DNA of 64,000 nucleotides from Dongia_B soli (GTDB lineage: Bacteria > Pseudomonadota > Alphaproteobacteria > Dongiales > Dongiaceae). Of this stretch, positions 51,213 through 62,062 are shown in pieces. Made by a program: the position numbers and the translations under genes. The stretch is from the NCBI RefSeq assembly GCF_034044715.1, contig NZ_JAXCLW010000012.1:15643-79642 (forward strand), given 5' to 3'. The notes under the pieces were generated by a model that was not told the DNA's origin, searched no databases, and saw only the letters and a list, made by a program, of their open reading frames with translations. Within the stretch, counting starts at the first letter, position 1. The number at the start of each line of letters is the position of its first letter.

Positions 51213-53018
51213 TTACTCCGCCGCCACCAGATGACCGCCGCCGAGATCGCGGTAGCTGACATAGCTCGGCACGAAATTGACCGGGCGGAACGGGCTCGGC
51301 ACTTCGCCTTCCAACCGCTGGCGCACCATGTTCCGGCGGAGCGGATCGGGGATCGGTACGGCGGCCAGCAGCTTCTTCGTATAAGGATGCTGCGGATTAC
51401 CGAGGACCGAGGCGGTCGGTCCGGTCTCGACGATCTGGCCGAGATACATGACCGCTATGCGGTGGCTGATCTCTTCAACGACTGCCATGTCATGCGAGAT
51501 GAAGAGATAGGAGAGACCGAATTCCGCCTGCAATTCGCGCAGGAGATCGAGGATCTGCGCCTGGATCGAGACATCGAGCGCCGAGACGCTTTCATCGGCA
51601 ATGATGACTTTCGGATTGAGGGCAAGGGCGCGGGCGATGCAGATGCGCTGGCGCTGGCCGCCGGAGAATTCGTGGGGATAGCGTGTCGCCTGTTCCGCGG
51701 TCAGGCCGACTCGGCGGAAGAGATAGGCAACGCGGTCCTTCAGCTCGCTGCCATTGGAAATCCCATGAATCACCAGCGGCTCGGCTACGAGATCGCCAAC
51801 TGTCATGCGGGGATCGAGCGAGGCGAAGGGATCCTGGAAGACCATCTGCATCTGCCTGCGCAAATGCTGCAATTCGCGGCCGCTGATGCTGGCGATGTCC
51901 TTGTCCTCGATCTTGATGCTGCCGGTCGAGGGCACCAGGCGCAGGACCGCCTTGGCCGCCGTCGATTTGCCGCAGCCGGATTCACCGACCAAAGCCAGGG
52001 TTTCCTGCGGCATCAGGTCGAAGGAGACCTTCTCCACCGCATGAACACGCTGCTGCGTTCGGTGCAGGAGGCCGCCTTTGATATCGAAACGCACGACCAG
52101 ATCGCGCACGCTGAGGACCGGCTTCGGCTGTTCCGGCTGGACCGGCATTTTCGGCGCGCGGGCGCCGGCACTGAATTTCGGCACCGCGTCGAGCAGGGCC
52201 TTGGTGTAGTCATGCTGCGGATTGGTGAAGATCGCTTCGACGGCACCTCCTTCCACCATCTTGCCATAGCGCATGACGATGACGCGGTCGGCCATTTCGG
52301 CAACGACGCCCATGTCATGGGTGATCATGATGATGGCGGTGCCGGTCTCGCGGCGGAGATCGGCCATCAGTTCGAGGATCTGCGCCTGGATGGTGACATC
52401 GAGCGCAGTGGTCGGCTCGTCGGCGATCAGCACCTTCGGATCGCAGGACATGGCCATGGCGATCATGACGCGCTGGCGCATGCCGCCGGACATCTCGTGC
52501 GGATATTGCTTCAACCGCTTCGCCGCTTCGGGAATCCGCACCGCCTGCAAAGCCTCGACCGCCCGCTTGCGGGCCTGGGCATCGCTCAATCCCCGGTGCC
52601 GGCGCAGGCTCTCGGTCATCTGTGTGCCGATGCTGAGGACGGGATTGAGCGAGGTCATCGGCTCCTGGAAGATCATGGCGATATCGTTGCCGCGGATCTC
52701 CTGCATCGCCACGTCGTCGAGCTTGAAGAGGTCTCGGCCGTTGAACATGGCGCTGCCGCGGATCACCCGGCCGCCCGGCTTTGGCAGTAAGCCCATGAGC
52801 GACAGCGAGGTGACCGATTTGCCGGACCCGGATTCCCCGGCGATGCAGAGCGTTTCGCCCTGGCGCAATTTGAAGCTGAGGCCGTCGACCACTGTGACCG
52901 GGCCGGTCGGCGTTGCGAATTGCACCGCCAGGTCCTGGAGGTCGAGGATCACCCCGCCGATTTTCCGCCCGCTGCCGGGCTGGATGGTGGCGTCGTGATG
53001 GCTGGGCTGAGCAGTCAT
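51213..53018 (-). CDS. Fused double-ATPase of a peptide ABC transporter (DppD-DppF/GsiA-like)
   Basis: 601 residues with two complete ABC domains. The first has Walker A GESGSGKS, Q-loop IFQEPMTSLNP, signature MSGGMRQRVMIAMAM and Walker B VLIADEPTTALD. The second has GESGCGKS, VFQDPFASLDP, FSGGQRQRICIARAL and VIIADESVSALD. Each is followed by the oligopeptide-type C-terminal module (NPQHDYTKALLDAVP and NPQHPYTKKLLAAVP). It powers import through the permeases encoded downstream in the window (57579-59347). Last gene of the operon, 68 bases after the amidase gene. Confidence 0.95.
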   Translation of the reverse strand: MTAQPSHHDATIQPGSGRKIGGVILDLQDLAVQFATPTGPVTVVDGLSFKLRQGETLCIAGESGSGKSVTSLSLMGLLPKPGGRVIRGSAMFNGRDLFKLDDVAMQEIRGNDIAMIFQEPMTSLNPVLSIGTQMTESLRRHRGLSDAQARKRAVEALQAVRIPEAAKRLKQYPHEMSGGMRQRVMIAMAMSCDPKVLIADEPTTALDVTIQAQILELMADLRRETGTAIIMITHDMGVVAEMADRVIVMRYGKMVEGGAVEAIFTNPQHDYTKALLDAVPKFSAGARAPKMPVQPEQPKPVLSVRDLVVRFDIKGGLLHRTQQRVHAVEKVSFDLMPQETLALVGESGCGKSTAAKAVLRLVPSTGSIKIEDKDIASISGRELQHLRRQMQMVFQDPFASLDPRMTVGDLVAEPLVIHGISNGSELKDRVAYLFRRVGLTAEQATRYPHEFSGGQRQRICIARALALNPKVIIADESVSALDVSIQAQILDLLRELQAEFGLSYLFISHDMAVVEEISHRIAVMYLGQIVETGPTASVLGNPQHPYTKKLLAAVPIPDPLRRNMVRQRLEGEVPSPFRPVNFVPSYVSYRDLGGGHLVAAE

Positions 53019-53086
53019 TTTGGCTGGCGATCCGTTTCTTGCTGGTGATCCGATTTAATCAAGCAGGCTATCGATCGAGCAGGCGA

Positions 53087-54040
53087 TCAATCGAGCACAA
53101 CACGGGGGAAATAGAACGAGACCACCCAGTTCGGCATGTCGACGATTTCACTGATTCTGAGATCGCCGCAGACCGAGCAGAGCATATAGGCCTCGACGGC
53201 GCTGATTTTGTGGCGCTTGCCGAGGAGATCGATCATGCCGCTGACGGCATCGCGGGCACCGGTCATCAGGTCAGGACCGACGCCGGTCGTCACGTCATAG
53301 CCCTTCTCGTCCAGATGGCGGCTGACCGGGCCGGCGGTTCGGAAGCGCGGCATCTTGAGATTGGCACCCTTGACCAGTTCCAGCTTCACCGTGACATCGA
53401 GCTGACTTTCGATCGCCGTGCCACAGACCTCGCCGTCACCCTGGGCGGCATGGGTGTCGCCGAGCGAGAACAGGCCGCCTTGCACCTCGACCGGCAGATA
53501 AAGCTCGCTGCCAAGGCCGAGATCGCGGATATCGAGATTGCCGCCGACGCGGCGGGGCGGCACGACCGAATGCAGGCCGGGCTGGGCCGGGGCCAGGCCG
53601 ACCGTGCCGGCGAAGGGCTTCAGCGGGACCTTGGCGAGCGAGCCGTACATCGCCGGCGCCAGGCTGTCCGCATCGTATTTCCAGATATGAAGGGCCGGTT
53701 CCTTGAACTGGTCCGCCAGCAGCCCGAAGCCCGGGATGTTGGCGGTCCAGCCCCAGCCGCAGGGTTTATAGCCGAGCATGGTGACCTTCACGGCATCGCC
53801 GGGTTCCGCCCCGTCGATCTCGATCGGCCCCAGGACCGGATTGACCTTGCCGAAGTCGAGGCGGGGGATATCCCCCGCCGTCCACTCTGGTGTTATCTGT
53901 CCGCACGACGATTCCATGCACTGCAACTCAACGACGTCGCCGGAGCCGACCGTGTGAATCGGCTTCAGCGAATTATCCCAGCCGATGTGATGCTGGTGAT
54001 CGTGGATCGTGCAGGTCACGTTGTGCGGAGCATGTGTCAT
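53087..54040 (-). CDS. Acetamidase/formamidase-family protein
   Basis: 317 residues from ATG 54040, which overlaps the preceding stop (ATGA), so translation is coupled to the binding-protein gene. Family pattern: VELQCMESSCGQITPEWTAGDI, GPIEIDGAEPGDAVKVTMLGYKPCGWGWT, VVPPRRVGGNLDIRDLGLGSELYLPVEVQGGLFSLGDTHAAQGDGEVCGTAIE, and EAYMLCSVCGDLRISEIVD. The enzymes release ammonia from formamide, acetamide or similar. In an uptake operon it suggests that the imported compound is an amide, or a peptide-like compound that yields one. Confidence 0.93.
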   Translation of the reverse strand: MTHAPHNVTCTIHDHQHHIGWDNSLKPIHTVGSGDVVELQCMESSCGQITPEWTAGDIPRLDFGKVNPVLGPIEIDGAEPGDAVKVTMLGYKPCGWGWTANIPGFGLLADQFKEPALHIWKYDADSLAPAMYGSLAKVPLKPFAGTVGLAPAQPGLHSVVPPRRVGGNLDIRDLGLGSELYLPVEVQGGLFSLGDTHAAQGDGEVCGTAIESQLDVTVKLELVKGANLKMPRFRTAGPVSRHLDEKGYDVTTGVGPDLMTGARDAVSGMIDLLGKRHKISAVEAYMLCSVCGDLRISEIVDMPNWVVSFYFPRVVLD

Positions 54041-55683
54041 TTCTTCACCCAAACGTCTTCATAGGGGACGGGCTGGTGGATCACGTCGACGAAGTAGGAT
54101 TTGTCGCCTTCGATCCGGTCCGAGCGCAGCGTATAGCGGTTCGGATTGAGCAGGGGCACCCAGGGGGCGTCCCGCATGATGATATCACCGAACAGCTTGC
54201 TCCAGGCGGCGTTCCGTTCTGCCGTCTTGGCGGGATCGGCGATCGCATTGGCCGCCTGGGCCCGCTTGTCGATCTCCTTGTTGCAGTAATGCGCGTAGTT
54301 GTAGCCGCCTTCGGCCGCACTCGCACAACCCAGGATCGGCGTATAGAAGTTGCTGGGATCCGGGAAGTCGGCATACCATTCGGTCAGCGTCATCGGTGTG
54401 CCATCGACCTTGCTGGCGATGCCATTGAAGGCGGCGTTGTCGAGGCCCTTCAGGCTGACCTTGACGCCGATCGCGGCGAGGTCCTTCTGGATGGACTGGC
54501 CCATGCGCGGCCAGGGATCGGTATTGGCGAAATAGAGCTCGGTCTCGAAGCCCTTTTCCAGTCCGGCTTCCTTGAGCAGTTCCTTCGCCTTGGCCGGATC
54601 GTAGCCATAGCCCTTGAAGTTCGCGTCATAGCCGGCCATTGCCGGCGGCAGGACCTGGTCGGTCACCGTGCCCCGGTTGTTCAGGATCTTGACCAGGCGA
54701 TCCTTGTTGATCGCGTAGCTGACCGCCTGACGCACCTTCACATTGTCGAAGGGCTTCACATGGGCGTTCATGGTCATATAGTTCAGGTTGAGCTGCTTTG
54801 CCTCGTAGAAGCGGTCCTTCAGCGCCGCATTCTTGGTGACTTCGATGAACTTGGCCGGCGGGAAGATGTCGCCCGTCAGGTCGGCCTCGTTATTCTGCAC
54901 CTTCAGGACCTGCACCACCGGCTCCAGGCCGAACTGGACGGTGATCTGATCGGCGTGAGGGCGGCCCGGGTGATTCGGATAGGGCGTGCGTTCCAGAACG
55001 ATATGCTGGCCCTTCACCCATTCCTTCATCGCGTAATCGCCGGTGCCGACCGGATGCTGGCCGAAGTCGGCGCCGTATTTCTCGACCTCTTCCTTCGGCA
55101 CGACATAGGAGAAGTTCAACGCCATGATATGCAGCATGGTGGCGTCGGGCTGGGTCAGGTGGAAGACCACCGTATAATCGTCCGGCGTCTCGATGCCGGA
55201 AAGCTCGTTTGCCTTGCCGCTGGCCACATCGTCATAGCCCTTCAGCGCGGTGAAATAGCCGGCGCCGGGGCTCTGCGTCTTCGGATCGACCACGCGATCG
55301 ATCGAATATTTGACGTCGCCGGCCTTCATCTCGCGGCCGTTCTGGAACTTGATGCCTCGGCGCAGCTTGAAGGTATAGGTCAGGCCGTCGGGCGAAACCT
55401 CGTAACTCTCGGCAAGGTCGGTCACCAGATCGTTGGTGCCGTGCTTGTAATCCATCAGCCCGTCGAAAATCGACCGAATGGTCGTCCAATTCTGGAAATC
55501 GTAGCCGATCGCCGGATCGAGCGTGTTGAGATCGTCCTTGAAGACGATCGAATAGCTGCCGCCATTCTTCGCTTCCTCGGCATGGCCCGGCGTGGCGATG
55601 CCTGCCAGTGCCGTGCTCGCCAGCAGGGCCAGTGCGAAGCTGGCGCCCAGGGTAAACCGCTGGGTAAAGCGTTTGGTCATCAA
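54037..55683 (-). CDS. Peptide/nickel-type ABC substrate-binding protein 1
   Basis: 548 residues, SBP_bac_5 family, with a Sec signal peptide (GASFALALLASTALAGIATPGHAEEA). Conserved YSIVFKDDLNTLDPAIGYDFQNWTTIRSIFDGLMDYK, AESYEVSPDGLTYTFKLRRGIKFQNGREMKAGDVKYSIDRV, and VKVRQAVSYAINKDRLVKILNNRGTVTDQVLPP. No lipobox, so it is a free periplasmic receptor. It is a clear paralogue of the next upstream gene. It sits 86 bases after that gene and overlaps the amidase by 4. Confidence 0.93.
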   Translation of the reverse strand: MMTKRFTQRFTLGASFALALLASTALAGIATPGHAEEAKNGGSYSIVFKDDLNTLDPAIGYDFQNWTTIRSIFDGLMDYKHGTNDLVTDLAESYEVSPDGLTYTFKLRRGIKFQNGREMKAGDVKYSIDRVVDPKTQSPGAGYFTALKGYDDVASGKANELSGIETPDDYTVVFHLTQPDATMLHIMALNFSYVVPKEEVEKYGADFGQHPVGTGDYAMKEWVKGQHIVLERTPYPNHPGRPHADQITVQFGLEPVVQVLKVQNNEADLTGDIFPPAKFIEVTKNAALKDRFYEAKQLNLNYMTMNAHVKPFDNVKVRQAVSYAINKDRLVKILNNRGTVTDQVLPPAMAGYDANFKGYGYDPAKAKELLKEAGLEKGFETELYFANTDPWPRMGQSIQKDLAAIGVKVSLKGLDNAAFNGIASKVDGTPMTLTEWYADFPDPSNFYTPILGCASAAEGGYNYAHYCNKEIDKRAQAANAIADPAKTAERNAAWSKLFGDIIMRDAPWVPLLNPNRYTLRSDRIEGDKSYFVDVIHQPVPYEDVWVKK

Positions 55684-55769
55684 ATCCCCCTCTGTTTTTG
55701 GTTAAGTTATAAGTCCCCGTCCGCCCGCCTACGCCTCGTCTTGGCCGAACGGGGACCTTGGTCAGGTGG

Positions 55770-57524
55770 TTACTTCACATCTGTCGCATAGATGACGTCG
55801 TAATTGACCGGGATGTGAATCGGGTCGGCGAAGACGCCGTTCGGTCCCTGGATGCGCTTCGAATGGATGACATAGGCCTTCTCGTTGAAGACCGGCGCCC
55901 AGGGCGCATCCTTCATCAGGTCGGTATAGATCTTGCCCCATTCCACCGCGCGTTCGCCCTGCTTGGCGGGATCGGTGATGGCATTGGCCTTGTCGGCGCG
56001 GGCATCAAGATCCTTGTTGCAATACCAGGCCCAATTCCAGCCACCTTCGACCGCGCCGCCGCAGCCGAGGATGGCGGTGTAGAAGTTGCTGGGATCGGGG
56101 AAGTCGGCGATCCAGGCCATGCCGCCCGACCAGATCATCGGCGCACCGTCCTTCTTGCCACCGGCGGCGATCACCGTGCCCATGTCCTGCGACTTGATAT
56201 TCGCCTTGATGCCGATGGCGGCCAGATCGCTCTGGATAGCCTGGGCGATGCGCGGCTGCGGGTCGGTGTTCATGACATAGAGATCGGTCTCGAAACCTTT
56301 CTCCAGCCCGGCTTCCTTCAGCTTCGCCTTGGCGCCCTCGACGTCGTATTTGTAGCCCTGATAGCTCTTGTCATAGCCCGGCATGGCGGGGGGCAGCGGC
56401 TGATTCGCCGGCACCGCGCGGCCGTTGATCAACTTGACGATACGGTCCTTGTTGATCGCCATATTGACCGCTTGGCGCACAGCCACGTTGTCGAACGGCT
56501 TGATATTGACATTCATCGTCACATAGCCGGTCTGGAGCTGTTCGGTGATGGCGATCTGGTCCTTCAGGCTGGCATCCTGGGTAACCTCGACGAATTTCGC
56601 CGGTGGGATGCCGTCGCCCGGAATGTCGATCTCGCCCTTCTGCATGCGGGTGAGGGCGACGGTCGGGTCCTGGCCGATCTCGAAAGTGATCTTGTCGAGA
56701 TAGGGTTCGCCGGAGCGGTGGTAATCCTTGTTGCGCTCGAAGACGATGCGCTGGCCGGGCACCCATTCGCCCAGCTTGAAGGCGCCGGTGCCGACCGGCT
56801 TATGACCGAAATCGCCGCCGGATTTCTCGACCTCTTCCTTCGGCACGACGAAGGAGAAGTTGAGCGCCATCAGATGCAGCAAAGTGGCGTCCGGATGGCT
56901 AAGCTCGATCTTCACCGTATAATCGTCCGGCGCCGTCACGCCGGCCAGTTCCTTCGCCTTGCCGGCCTGGAAATCGTCGAAGCCCTTGAGCGAGGCGTAA
57001 TAGCCGGCGCCGGGGCTCTGGGTCTTCGGATCGCAGGTGCGTTCCAGCGAATATTTGACGTCGGCGGCCTTCATCTCGCGGCCGTTATGGAATTTGACGC
57101 CCTTGCGCAGCTTGAAGGTATAGGTCAGGCCGTCCGGTGAGACTTCGTAGCTCTCAGCCAGATCCGGCACCAATTCGGTGGTGCCCGGCTTGTAATCCAT
57201 CAGGCCGTCGAACATGGCCTTGATCATCGACCAGTTCTTCCAGTCATAACCGATCGCCGGGTCCAGGGTCGGAATGTCGTCCTTGAAGGTGACGGTGGCT
57301 TCGCCGCCCTGCTTCGGCGTCGCCGGCGTGCCGGCGGCTTCCTGCGTCGCGGCCGGCTGGGTCGCTGCCGTTGTCGACGCCGTGGTTGACGACTGGGACT
57401 GCGCCTGCTGTGTCGACTGTTCGGTCGCGGCGGGCGCGCTGGATTGCTGTTCTTCCTTCTTCTGGTCGCAGGCGCCGAGCGCAATCAGCGCCAACACCGA
57501 TACCGATGCCATCAGACGTTTCAT
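55770..57524 (-). CDS. Peptide/nickel-type ABC substrate-binding protein 2, lipoprotein
   Basis: 584 residues. A lipoprotein signal ends in LIALGAC (Cys19). About 45 residues of Gln/Ser/Thr/Ala-rich linker follow (EEQQSSAPAATEQSTQQAQSQS...), then the SBP_bac_5 domain, aligned to protein 1 throughout (FKDDIPTLDPAIGYDWKNWSMIKAMFDGLMDYKPG, LERTCDPKTQSPGAGYYASLKGFDDF, VAVRQAVNMAINKDRIVKLINGRAVPANQPLPPAMPGYD). Lipid anchoring would tether it to the inner membrane in Gram-negatives or the outer membrane if sorted. Two paralogues in one operon may bind different ligands or copies at different sites. Confidence 0.92.
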   Translation of the reverse strand: MKRLMASVSVLALIALGACDQKKEEQQSSAPAATEQSTQQAQSQSSTTASTTAATQPAATQEAAGTPATPKQGGEATVTFKDDIPTLDPAIGYDWKNWSMIKAMFDGLMDYKPGTTELVPDLAESYEVSPDGLTYTFKLRKGVKFHNGREMKAADVKYSLERTCDPKTQSPGAGYYASLKGFDDFQAGKAKELAGVTAPDDYTVKIELSHPDATLLHLMALNFSFVVPKEEVEKSGGDFGHKPVGTGAFKLGEWVPGQRIVFERNKDYHRSGEPYLDKITFEIGQDPTVALTRMQKGEIDIPGDGIPPAKFVEVTQDASLKDQIAITEQLQTGYVTMNVNIKPFDNVAVRQAVNMAINKDRIVKLINGRAVPANQPLPPAMPGYDKSYQGYKYDVEGAKAKLKEAGLEKGFETDLYVMNTDPQPRIAQAIQSDLAAIGIKANIKSQDMGTVIAAGGKKDGAPMIWSGGMAWIADFPDPSNFYTAILGCGGAVEGGWNWAWYCNKDLDARADKANAITDPAKQGERAVEWGKIYTDLMKDAPWAPVFNEKAYVIHSKRIQGPNGVFADPIHIPVNYDVIYATDVK

Positions 57525-57578
57525 GTTCCCCTCCTAAGGGCCGCCAACCCGGCGGCCGTTGCGATATTGGTTTTTTTA

Positions 57579-58499
57579 TCAACGCAGTTTAATACGCGGA
57601 TCGATGAGCGGCGCGATCAGATCGGCGATCAGGCTGCCCATGGCGACGGCGAAAGCGACGATCAGCATGACGCCCATGATGATCGGGATATCGAGCTGCT
57701 GAATCGCCTGCCAGGTCAGCTGGCCGATGCCGGGCCAGCCATAGACCGATTCGATCAGCACCGCGCCGCCCATGAAGAAGCCGATATCCAGGCCGATCAT
57801 GGCGATGATCGGCAGCAATGCATTGGGGACGATATGCAGGCCCAGGATCCGCAGCCGGTTGAGGCCCTTGGCTCGCGCCGTGCGGACGTAATCCTGGCGG
57901 AGTACCTCGATCACGGTCGAGCGCATCTGCTGGGCATACCAACCGGCTCCCAACAGGCCGAGCGAGAGCGAGGGAAGGATCAGGTTCTTGAACTGCCCAT
58001 AGCCGCCGATCGGGAACCAGCCGAGATGCACGGCGAAGAAATAGAGCAGCAGCAGGCCAAGCAGGAAGGCCGGCATCGAGATGAAGATGAAGGTCGCCGC
58101 CATGATCGCCTGATCCAGCGCGCTGTTGCGCCGCAGCGCCGCGACCAGACCGAAGGTGAGGCCGAGGATCAGTTCGAAGAAGATCGCGCCGACCATCAGC
58201 AAGGCAGTCGCCGGTATGCGCGGGAAAATCAGCGTGGTGACTTCGCTGCGCTGTAGATAGGAGCGGCCGAGATCGCCATGCAGCAGGCTCCACAGATAAC
58301 GGCCATATTGCTGCCAAATAGGCAGGTTGAGGCCGAGCTGCTCGCGCACCCGTTCCACCTGGTCCACGCTGGCGGTGCGACCGGCCACTTGGCGCGCCGG
58401 ATCGGCCGGCAGCAGATAGAGCAGGCAGAAGGTAATGATGCTGACCCCAAGGAGGATCAGCAAAGCCTGGATCAAACGGCGAAGAACATAAGCCGACAT
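57579..58499 (-). CDS. ABC transporter permease, DppB type
   Basis: 306 residues from ATG 58499; the long upstream frame is shadow of the dppC-type gene. Six transmembrane helices. Typical MSAYVLRRLIQALLILLGVSIITFCLLYLLPADPARQVAG start, DLGRSYLQRSEVTTLI, and the ATPase-contact EAA loop EVLRQDYVRTARAKGLNRLRILGLHIVPNALLPII. It overlaps the dppC-type stop by one base, so the two permeases are coupled. Forms the channel with its partner. Confidence 0.94.
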   Translation of the reverse strand: MSAYVLRRLIQALLILLGVSIITFCLLYLLPADPARQVAGRTASVDQVERVREQLGLNLPIWQQYGRYLWSLLHGDLGRSYLQRSEVTTLIFPRIPATALLMVGAIFFELILGLTFGLVAALRRNSALDQAIMAATFIFISMPAFLLGLLLLYFFAVHLGWFPIGGYGQFKNLILPSLSLGLLGAGWYAQQMRSTVIEVLRQDYVRTARAKGLNRLRILGLHIVPNALLPIIAMIGLDIGFFMGGAVLIESVYGWPGIGQLTWQAIQQLDIPIIMGVMLIVAFAVAMGSLIADLIAPLIDPRIKLR

Positions 58500-59347
58500 C
58501 AGTGTTTCCCCCGCAGGGTCGGATCGAGAATATCGCGCAAGGCATTGCCCAGCAGGTTGAAGGACAAGGCCAGGATGGCGATCACGATACCGGGATAGAA
58601 GACCAGCCAGGGGAAGCTTTGGAAATAGCTTTGATTCTCGTTGATCATGCCGCCCCAGCTGGGGGTCGGCGGCTGCACCCCGACGCCGAGATAGGACAGG
58701 GCCGCTTCCAGGAGCACCGTGGTGGCGATGCCGAGCGTCGCCCAGACGGTGATCGTCGGCACCAGATGCGGCAGGATATGGCGGAACAGGATGCGACCGG
58801 TGCCGGCCCCGATGCTGCGTTCGGCCATGACATATTCGCGTTCCGAGAGCGAGGTCGTCTCGGTATAGAGCACGCGCGCGATCTGCACCCAGTTCACCAT
58901 GGAAATCACGATGACGACGATCCACAGGCTGGGCCGGAAAATGGCCGCCAGCACGATCGCCAGCAGCAGGGAGGGAAAGGCCATCATCAGATCGGTGAAC
59001 CGCATCAGCACCGTGCCCAACCAGCCACGCAAGAAACCGGCGGTGACGCCGATCAGCGCGCCGATGGCGATGGCGATGCCGTTCGCCAGCAGGCCGATGA
59101 TAAGCGAGGCGCGGGCGCCATAAATCAGGCGGGAGAGGAGATCGCGGCCGAGGAGATCGGTGCCGAGCAGGAATTCGCTGTTGGGTGGTAGCGGCTCGCC
59201 GATATCGGTCAGGCCGTTGGGCAGTTGATTGTCAGGGGCGAAGGGCGCGATCAGCGGCGCGAAGATCGCCGCCAGGACGATGAGCGAGATAACGACAAGC
59301 CCGAACAGCGCCAGCTTCCGCTTCAGCAATTCTTTCAGAACATACAT
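58499..59347 (-). CDS. ABC transporter permease, DppC type
   Basis: 282 residues, first gene of the operon. One N-terminal helix (ALFGLVVISLIVLAAIFAPLIAPFA), the FLLGTDLLGRDLLSRLIYGARASLIIGLLA motif, and the EAA loop YVMAERSIGAGTGRILFRHILPHLVPTITV. Gene order from here is permease, permease, binding protein 2, binding protein 1, amidase, ATPase: a complete uptake system for a peptide-like compound. A 256-base leader to the helicase gene likely holds the promoter. Confidence 0.94.
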   Translation of the reverse strand: MYVLKELLKRKLALFGLVVISLIVLAAIFAPLIAPFAPDNQLPNGLTDIGEPLPPNSEFLLGTDLLGRDLLSRLIYGARASLIIGLLANGIAIAIGALIGVTAGFLRGWLGTVLMRFTDLMMAFPSLLLAIVLAAIFRPSLWIVVIVISMVNWVQIARVLYTETTSLSEREYVMAERSIGAGTGRILFRHILPHLVPTITVWATLGIATTVLLEAALSYLGVGVQPPTPSWGGMINENQSYFQSFPWLVFYPGIVIAILALSFNLLGNALRDILDPTLRGKH

Positions 59348-59603
59348 AATGCTTTCAGAACTCCGTTGGCCCCACCAGCACCGAAGGTCAAAACGGCGGG
59401 GTCAAATGAGCCTTTTGGTTGCCATGAAAAGTGGCGGCAGCATAGGTGCAAACCGCCGCATCTTCAACAAGGCTGACACAAAATCGCCACGGAATCTTAC
59501 GCCCGCCAGTTGCGGGCTTGAACGCCTTTTCAGAGACGTAAAGAGCCTGACAACATACGGGAATATGCGGGGGCCTAGGCGCGAATGCGGATGGAGGATT
59601 CCG

Positions 59604-61139
<1,536 letters not shown>

Positions 61140-61367
61140 GCTTGCTCGAAATCGGGTGCCTGAGGACGTCTCGGCGGCGGATCTGCCGCTGGATCGCTCA
61201 AGGCAGCCGGCCCCATCAGGACTGCCTAAAAATCGCGGGAAATATAGGGACTATGCCGGTTTTGTCAATCAAACCGGGCTTTCCAGGGGCGTTCCGGCTC
61301 CGCCCAAGACCATCAGGGTGCCATGCTTCGACGACATGGCACCCTTTATCAGCTACTTAAACGGAGT
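61140..61367. other. Intergenic region with a terminator hairpin
   Basis: 228 bases between two minus-strand genes. Apart from the hairpin at 61315-61345, no gene is seen. Confidence 0.5.
61315..61345 (-). terminator. Terminator hairpin of the lipoprotein gene
   Basis: Perfect 11-base stem (AGGGTGCCATG / CATGGCACCCT) and 9-base loop, 23 bases past the lipoprotein stop. T-run weak on the minus strand, stronger (TTT) on the plus side. Confidence 0.55.
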
Positions 61368-61940
61368 TTAGCAGCGCATCCCATTCGAGCAATTCACATC
61401 GCCGTTGCTCTCCGGCGTGGGGAACAGGAAGACCGTCAGATTCCGCAGGAAAGCCTTGAATTGCGGGTCGTCCGGGCCGCTGACATCGGTGATCGATCCG
61501 GTTGCATATGTGACAGCGTCGTTACCCTGGCAATAGGCGGCTGACACGCGGATCTTGCTATCGCCGCCGCGGCCCATTTTGGTCGAGTCTTTGTCGCCGG
61601 AATTCTGGCAGATATAGTCGCCGGTGCCCCCGGTTTCGTTGAAGGCCAAGCGCACGCGTGGTCCCCTATCGACCGGCACATAGCCGTTCGGCTGGATCGC
61701 CTCCGCCACCAACTGGTTGAAGTCCTTCTGCGACATGGCGAAGGGATTGCCCGTGACATCCGCATGGATGCCCTTCTGATAGGGGATCCATCGCCCTTGC
61801 TCGGGATCATAGCCGGAGTTGATCTGCCGGTAGTCGATCTTGCCATAGGAGGAACAACCGGCCAGGCCGGCCGCCAGGAGCAATGCCAGGAATGGTCGTG
61901 ACCAGTGGATGAGGGAGGGGGCGGAGGCTGGGTTAGCCAT
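61368..61940 (-). CDS. Predicted lipoprotein of unknown function
   Basis: 190 residues. A signal peptide ends in the lipobox LAGC (Cys29), followed by SSYGKIDYRQINSGYDPEQGRWIPYQKGIHADVTGNPFAMSQKDFNQLVAEAIQ. The second part (VRLAFNETGGTGDYICQNSGDKDS...RVSAAYCQGNDAVTYATGSITDVSGPDDPQFKAFLRNLTVFLFP) contains two Cys, likely disulfide-bonded. I know related proteins only as uncharacterised alphaproteobacterial lipoproteins. A second start (MEKSPWLTQ in another frame) is out of frame and rejected. Confidence 0.8.
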   Translation of the reverse strand: MANPASAPSLIHWSRPFLALLLAAGLAGCSSYGKIDYRQINSGYDPEQGRWIPYQKGIHADVTGNPFAMSQKDFNQLVAEAIQPNGYVPVDRGPRVRLAFNETGGTGDYICQNSGDKDSTKMGRGGDSKIRVSAAYCQGNDAVTYATGSITDVSGPDDPQFKAFLRNLTVFLFPTPESNGDVNCSNGMRC

Positions 61941-62062
61941 GGTGATTTCTCCAAGGGACGCTGTTAATAAGCTAAGCGGACTGATTTTTTAATCAAGACA
62001 TATGCGATTCCCGGCGGATAAGTCGTGACGGGATCGGGACGGCGTGTGGAACAGGTAATGGC

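Noticed and set aside
53890..57140. Long plus-strand frames opposite the two binding-protein genes
   Set aside because: Antisense shadows with His/Asp/Leu-rich low-information sequence typical of GC-rich opposite strands.
57579..58925. 448-codon start for the DppB-type permease
   Set aside because: The first ~142 codons are an out-of-frame reading of the dppC-type gene; the true start is the ATG at 58499.
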